Shown here piece after piece: positions 12,963 through 16,417 of a stretch of DNA of 16,417 bases. The position numbers were made by a program, and so were the translations under genes. Under the pieces are notes generated by a model that was not told the DNA's origin, ran no database searches, and saw only the letters and a program-made list of their open reading frames with translations. The DNA lies in contig DMOO01000038.1 of assembly GCA_003456855.1 (NCBI GenBank), positions 1 to 16,417 of the forward strand. Direction: 5' to 3'. Source of the DNA: Sphaerochaeta sp. Lineage in GTDB: Bacteria > Spirochaetota > Spirochaetia > Sphaerochaetales > Sphaerochaetaceae. Within the stretch, counting starts at the first letter, position 1. Every line of letters starts with the position of its first letter.

Positions 12963-13701
12963 GAGAAAGCACGAGTCATTGATATTCTTTCTCGGGATAA
13001 TCCTCATCGGTTGCCTGATACAGGCAGCCGGTTGGCTCAAGGGGGACAAACTTGTCTTCCCAAGTGTTATTGAGATCCTCAAGGCCTTCTTCAGACTTCT
13101 GGGAGAAGGGCAGACCTATGCCAAGGTCTGGGTCACGCTGAAGCATCTCATAACAGCCTTGCTCATATCCTCTGCTATCGGAATCGCTTTGGGTGTGGCG
13201 GAGGGCAGAAGCCATTTCTTCAGAACTTTGATGAGACCTACTATGGCTCTTCTCCGCTCCATCCCCATGGTTATCATGGTTGTCGTGATAATGGTCCTGA
13301 CAAAATACGAGAGGGTACCGGTCATTGCAACATCTCTGTTTCTGATCCCTCTGATCTCAGAGGCCACCTGCCAGGGTTATCTGGACATGGACAGGGACCT
13401 TCTGGATGTCTATAGACTTGAGAGCAACCTGAACTTCAAGGTCCTGAGGATGGTCCATCTTCCTTTGATGGCTGGCTATCTGAAGCAGGCCTACATAAGT
13501 GCTGTAGGAATGGGCATGAAGCTTGTGGTCTCGACTGAATATCTGGTGCAGACCAGGAACTCCCTGGGAAAGGCAATCCACAGCAGCAGCTACTTCAACG
13601 AGTACCAGGACATCTATGCGTATGCCCTTATTATGATCATGATGGTACTTCTTGTCAGCGAGCTTCCCGCTTTGATTGGAAAGCTTTCAAAACGCCGCTA
13701 G
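12949..13701 (+). CDS. ABC transporter permease (SsuC/TauC-like)
   Basis: This 250-residue inner-membrane protein has about six hydrophobic segments and an ATPase-docking region around SEATCQGYLDMDRDLLDVYRL that corresponds to the EAA loop, as in SsuC/TauC/ThiX-type permeases. It overlaps the binding-protein gene by 14 bases (ATG at 12949, previous stop at 12960-12962). No Shine-Dalgarno sequence is visible before this ATG or the alternative in-frame ATG at 12937, so translation is probably coupled to the gene before it. The expected third component, an SsuB/TauB-type ATPase, is absent: the next gene starts 20 bases later, from its own promoter, and encodes an unrelated ATPase. The ATPase must be encoded elsewhere or shared with another transporter. 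Confidence 0.88.
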   Translation: MEQNKRKHESLIFFLGIILIGCLIQAAGWLKGDKLVFPSVIEILKAFFRLLGEGQTYAKVWVTLKHLITALLISSAIGIALGVAEGRSHFFRTLMRPTMALLRSIPMVIMVVVIMVLTKYERVPVIATSLFLIPLISEATCQGYLDMDRDLLDVYRLESNLNFKVLRMVHLPLMAGYLKQAYISAVGMGMKLVVSTEYLVQTRNSLGKAIHSSSYFNEYQDIYAYALIMIMMVLLVSELPALIGKLSKRR

Positions 13702-13715
13702 AAACATGCTATAAT
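13686..13715 (+). promoter_or_regulatory. Extended -10 promoter giving a leaderless mRNA
   Basis: TGCTATAAT (13707-13715) is a perfect extended -10 element. A weak -35-like TTCAAA (13686-13691) lies 18 bp upstream. Only six bases separate the -10 box from the ATG at 13722, so transcription should start at or within a base of the A of that codon. Confidence 0.8.
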
Positions 13716-13721
13716 GCCTGC

Positions 13722-15434
13722 ATGGCAAACAACAAAGGTTTAAGTATAATCTTCCCCAACGGAAGCTACGACAAGTGCAAGGTCCTCTCTGACATGGCGG
13801 TCCATGACCTTGGGCTTGATACAATCTGCAGCAAACTCTCACAGAAGCCCAACGAGCAGAATCTGATACTGAATATAATGTCCAGAATCACAGATGACCC
13901 TGAAGTCATCCAGTTCAGACTAGATGTCTTCGAGGACATATACAACAATCCCAGCTTCAGGAACCAGATGCTTGAGATCCTGGACAAGATAGACTTCCTT
14001 CGAGACTACGGCAGTTTCCGCCGTGACAACGGTGAGACGTCCGGAACCTGGGACCTTGTCCACAGACTTGAGGAGATCAGGGACTATATCGGTTATGTTG
14101 AAGCCTTGCAGAAATGTCTTGGAGATGCAGATCTGAAATCACAGGGCCTGAAGGATTTGAAGGCCTATATAGACGGAATATATGAAGATAATGGGTTTGC
14201 TGAATTAAAGAAGGACATCGCTGGTCTTAAGGCGACAACCTCCAATCTTAAAAGTGTGACTCTTGGAATCAACCTGAATGAGAGGTTCGAGGCCAAGGAG
14301 ATCGGCTTGATCTCCGTAAACAGCAAGGAGTTCTCAAAGTCAACGATCCTGGAGAACTTCGGGAATTTGATATCCAGGAAGGACAACCTGAACCCTGATG
14401 CAAAATGGGATGGAAGTGCAAGGTTCCACCAGTTCTCGATGGATGACTCCAAGGTTGAGGGTGTGCTCAATATGGCCCGGACAAAGATGATGTTCGAGAA
14501 CCCTCTTCTCACAATGGCCTTTGTCCCCAAGGGGGACATGTCCCAGGAGGTGACAAGCCACATGGACAGGGTCTCCGACCACATGCTCAGCCAGACAGTG
14601 AAGAAGCTCAAGGAGGTTCTGAACAAGTATGTGGGGCTCTCCATAATGAACATCACAGCCCTGATACCTGAGTTCATCTACTACGTAAGATGGGCGGAGC
14701 ATATCAAGAGACATGTCGACCATGGCCTTTCATTCTGCAAGGCCCAGTTGACCGATGGGCAGAGGATGCATGCCGAGGGCTTCTACAATCTGAAACTTGC
14801 CGATTCCATGGATGATACTAATGGAATAGTCGTCAATGACCTGGACTTCGGCAAGGACAGGAACCTCTACCTTCTTACAGGTGCAAACCGTGGAGGAAAG
14901 ACGACCATCACACAGGCTGTGGGACTTCTGTTCGTCCTGGCTCAGGGTGGTGTCTTCGTGCCGGCCTACAGGTTCGAGTTCTCTCCTGTGGACTGCATCT
15001 TCACACACTATCCTGCAGACGAGGACAAGACCTTGGACTATGGAAGACTCGGTGAGGAGTGCAACCGTTTCAGGGAGCTCTTCGTCCAGTGCACGGAGGA
15101 GAGCCTTCTGCTTCTGAACGAGACGTTCTCAACAACATCTTTCGAGGAGGGCTTCTTCATCGCAAACGATGCCGTCAGGGCAATCCTGAAGAAGGGCTCC
15201 AGATGCATCTACAACACCCATATGCACAAGCTTGCAGCTGCAATAGATGAGCTTAACAAGGAGAGCAGGGAGGAGGGCGCCGAGGTTGAGGCTGCCTCTC
15301 TTGTAGTGCTCTCGGATGGAGGCGAGAGGTCCTTCAAGGTGAAGGTCGCCCCTCCACAGGGCATGTCCTACGCCAAGGACATCGCCCAGAAGTATGGCGT
15401 CACCTACGAGATGCTTCTAAAAGACGGGCAATAG
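13722..15434 (+). CDS. MutS-family ATPase lacking mismatch-recognition domains
   Basis: This 570-residue protein has a long helical region (about 20-350) that resembles the MutS core/lever domain and a C-terminal MutS-type ATPase domain. The P-loop is GANRGGKTT (387-395), in place of the usual GPNMGGKST. The Walker B strand is SLLLLNETFSTTS (461-473), where Asn466 replaces the usual Asp before Glu467. The switch His is in NTHMH (498-502). The N-terminal mismatch-reading and connector domains of MutS and the Smr nuclease of MutS2 are absent. It therefore belongs to the short MutS-related group whose role is not established; DNA structure binding or recombination control is possible. It has no Shine-Dalgarno sequence and is probably read from a leaderless mRNA. 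Its stop precedes the next gene by 15 bases. Confidence 0.87.
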   Translation: MANNKGLSIIFPNGSYDKCKVLSDMAVHDLGLDTICSKLSQKPNEQNLILNIMSRITDDPEVIQFRLDVFEDIYNNPSFRNQMLEILDKIDFLRDYGSFRRDNGETSGTWDLVHRLEEIRDYIGYVEALQKCLGDADLKSQGLKDLKAYIDGIYEDNGFAELKKDIAGLKATTSNLKSVTLGINLNERFEAKEIGLISVNSKEFSKSTILENFGNLISRKDNLNPDAKWDGSARFHQFSMDDSKVEGVLNMARTKMMFENPLLTMAFVPKGDMSQEVTSHMDRVSDHMLSQTVKKLKEVLNKYVGLSIMNITALIPEFIYYVRWAEHIKRHVDHGLSFCKAQLTDGQRMHAEGFYNLKLADSMDDTNGIVVNDLDFGKDRNLYLLTGANRGGKTTITQAVGLLFVLAQGGVFVPAYRFEFSPVDCIFTHYPADEDKTLDYGRLGEECNRFRELFVQCTEESLLLLNETFSTTSFEEGFFIANDAVRAILKKGSRCIYNTHMHKLAAAIDELNKESREEGAEVEAASLVVLSDGGERSFKVKVAPPQGMSYAKDIAQKYGVTYEMLLKDGQ

Positions 15435-15437
15435 GAT

Positions 15438-15443
15438 TAGAAT
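15438..15443 (+). promoter_or_regulatory. Possible -10 box six bases before the pncC-like gene
   Basis: TAGAAT matches five of six consensus bases and ends six bases before the ATG at 15450, the same spacing as at the MutS-like gene. No good -35 box is seen, and no Shine-Dalgarno sequence lies at a normal distance (AGGA at 15433-15436 is 13 bases away). A leaderless start is possible. Confidence 0.4.
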
Positions 15444-15449
15444 CAGGCC

Positions 15450-15956
15450 ATGGATACTAGAGCCAAGTACAGAGAACTCACAGAGACTCTGATCAGGAAG
15501 AACATAACAATCACCACTATGGAGAGCTGCACATCAGGCCAGATCGCCTCCTTGATAACTGACACAGAGGGCTCCTCAGCCGTTTTCAAAGGTGCCTACG
15601 TGACCTATTCAAATGAGATGAAGGTCCAATGCGGGGTGCCGAAGAATGTAATCGAGAAGTACGGCGTCTACTCTTCAGAGACTGCAGCTGCAATGGCTGA
15701 GGCCTGCAGAAGAAACCTCGGTGCCGACATCGGAATAGGAGTCACAGGGAGCTTCGGAAATGTGGATCCAAACAATGCCGACAGCATCCCGGGTGAGGTT
15801 TTCTTCGCCATCTCCACCAAGGACGGAACCAAGAGCTGGCACTGCTCTGTCCCATCCCAGCCAAGCAGGCTTGACTACAAGCTCTACATGGCCGATCTGG
15901 TTGTGGACAAGTTGTTCGGTATTCTTCCCTCAGGTCCACAGGTGTTGAAGCCCTGA
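15450..15956 (+). CDS. pncC: Stand-alone CinA C-terminal domain, nicotinamide-nucleotide amidohydrolase
   Basis: This 168-residue protein is a single CinA/PncC domain of normal length. It should deamidate nicotinamide mononucleotide to nicotinic acid mononucleotide, returning the by-product of DNA ligase to NAD synthesis in the cytoplasm. The catalytic serine is S26 in MESCTSG (24-30), and the conserved GVTGSFG (97-103) is followed by the NVDPNNADSIPGEVFFAI segment, a longer loop than in the E. coli type protein. The N-terminal CinA (MoCF/COG1058) domain is absent, as in E. coli PncC. It lies 15 bases after the MutS-like gene and may also have its own promoter. No terminator is visible after it; the following 107 bases (15957-16063) contain no gene I can support. 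Confidence 0.88.
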   Translation: MDTRAKYRELTETLIRKNITITTMESCTSGQIASLITDTEGSSAVFKGAYVTYSNEMKVQCGVPKNVIEKYGVYSSETAAAMAEACRRNLGADIGIGVTGSFGNVDPNNADSIPGEVFFAISTKDGTKSWHCSVPSQPSRLDYKLYMADLVVDKLFGILPSGPQVLKP

Positions 15957-16063
15957 CGAGATGTATCTGCTGAATTAAGAATCCCTGCTCAAGAGAACCA
16001 GATTGTGTCGTATTGCGATATTCACGAGCATTCTGTTGAAAGAATCCTTATGCTCTTTGAAGT

Positions 16064-16417
16064 ATGAAAGCTCTCCTTCGCATACCATGTCGTATGGTGA
16101 TGATTCAAGTACTGTTCTTTGTGCAGACGATGGCTTATTCACTGGATAATGTGGTCTTTTCCTGCGATAATGCGGGGATGTTCCTGCAGTTCAGCTTCAT
16201 CATGGTTGTTGGACTTGAGGTCAGGAAGGCCTGCGGAAATGCCAGAATTGTGAACTGGTTCTCCAATCTGGGTGCCTTGCTCAATTTCGTCAGATTCGGT
16301 TTTGTGGCCTATGAGGTTGCAATTGTGTGCGCCCTGTTCTCCGTCCTAGGCAATTTCATCGGCAGCCGACTGGCCATAAGGAAAGACGTGAAGATCGTCC
16401 GTCCTGCAATGCTGATT
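16064..16417 (+). pseudogene. TSUP (TauE/SafE) membrane permease remnant, runs off the window
   Basis: From the ATG at 16064 the frame is open to the window end (118 codons). From about codon 40 it matches the C-terminal half of TSUP/DUF81 permeases: NAGMFLQFSFIMVVGLEV, NARIVNWFSNLGALLNF and LGNFIGSRLAIRKDVKIVRP. A full TSUP protein is about 250 residues with an N-terminal half carrying a glycine-rich motif; nothing upstream encodes it, and a stop lies two codons before the ATG. The mid-protein DG-(L/F)-F-(G/T)-G signature seems to sit in another frame (DGLFTG then a stop, 16129-16149), just before NAGMFL in the main frame, which points to a frameshift plus loss of the 5' part. No ribosome site is seen. 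A genuine short gene cannot be excluded because the 3' end is missing. Confidence 0.6.

Noticed and set aside
14165..14677. 170-codon open frame on the minus strand, with others at 7643-8155 and 8162-8725
   Set aside because: They are antiphase to confident + strand genes (MutS-like and GH94) and show no family similarity.
16092..16120. CATAC/GTATG and ACCAT/ATGGT overlapping inverted repeats near the TSUP remnant
   Set aside because: Five-base arms inside a degraded coding region are expected by chance and no flanking regulatory signal supports them.
1..16417. Mobile elements, CRISPR arrays, tRNA or rRNA genes
   Set aside because: No transposase or integrase motifs, no spaced direct repeats and no cloverleaf-like sequence were seen on either strand.

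Overview
The window looks like chromosomal DNA from an anaerobic, host-associated bacterium, most likely a spirochaete of the Sphaerochaeta/Treponema type. This is inferred from solute-binding-protein signal peptides ending in FAQAAAEA-like sequence, dense same-strand operons, the gene families present and a mixed codon usage; no rRNA or tRNA gene is present to confirm it. Every gene I can support lies on the + strand. I see no insertion sequence, integrase, CRISPR array or tRNA.

Region 1 (1-10586) is a carbohydrate import and breakdown cluster. It starts with the end of a MalG-type sugar ABC permease, then a terminator. A clear sigma70 promoter with an operator-like palindrome drives a highly expressed sugar-binding lipoprotein or periplasmic protein. 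After a second terminator come five tightly spaced genes: a GH20 beta-N-acetylhexosaminidase, a GH2 beta-mannosidase, a GNAT acetyltransferase, a GH94 N,N'-diacetylchitobiose phosphorylase, and a MATE-type transporter fused to a GHKL ATP-binding (anti-sigma-like) domain. None of the enzymes has a signal peptide. The simplest reading is that GlcNAc/mannose oligosaccharides, such as pieces of the N-glycan core (Man-beta-GlcNAc-beta-GlcNAc), are imported and taken apart in the cytoplasm. GH20 would remove GlcNAc, GH2 would remove beta-mannose, and GH94 would split chitobiose with phosphate, saving one ATP.

Region 2 (10587-11582) holds the last third of an aldo/keto reductase (a gene remnant) and a histidine-phosphatase gene with its own weak terminator.

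Region 3 (11583-13701) is the least explained part. An AT-rich upstream element and a good sigma70 promoter drive a short transcript with two small leader hairpins. It carries a previously unannotated 53-residue, lysine-free, strongly acidic protein, a hairpin over that protein's stop codon, and a strong terminator. Two further inverted repeats separate this from an ABC substrate-binding protein and its overlapping permease. The ATPase of that transporter is missing.

Region 4 (13702-16417) has a MutS-family ATPase without mismatch-recognition domains, a stand-alone CinA/PncC nicotinamide-nucleotide amidase, and a 5'-truncated, apparently frameshifted TSUP (TauE/SafE) permease running off the window. 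The MutS-like and PncC genes, and perhaps the histidine phosphatase, lack Shine-Dalgarno sequences. Each instead has a -10 box ending exactly 6 nt before the ATG, which predicts leaderless mRNAs.
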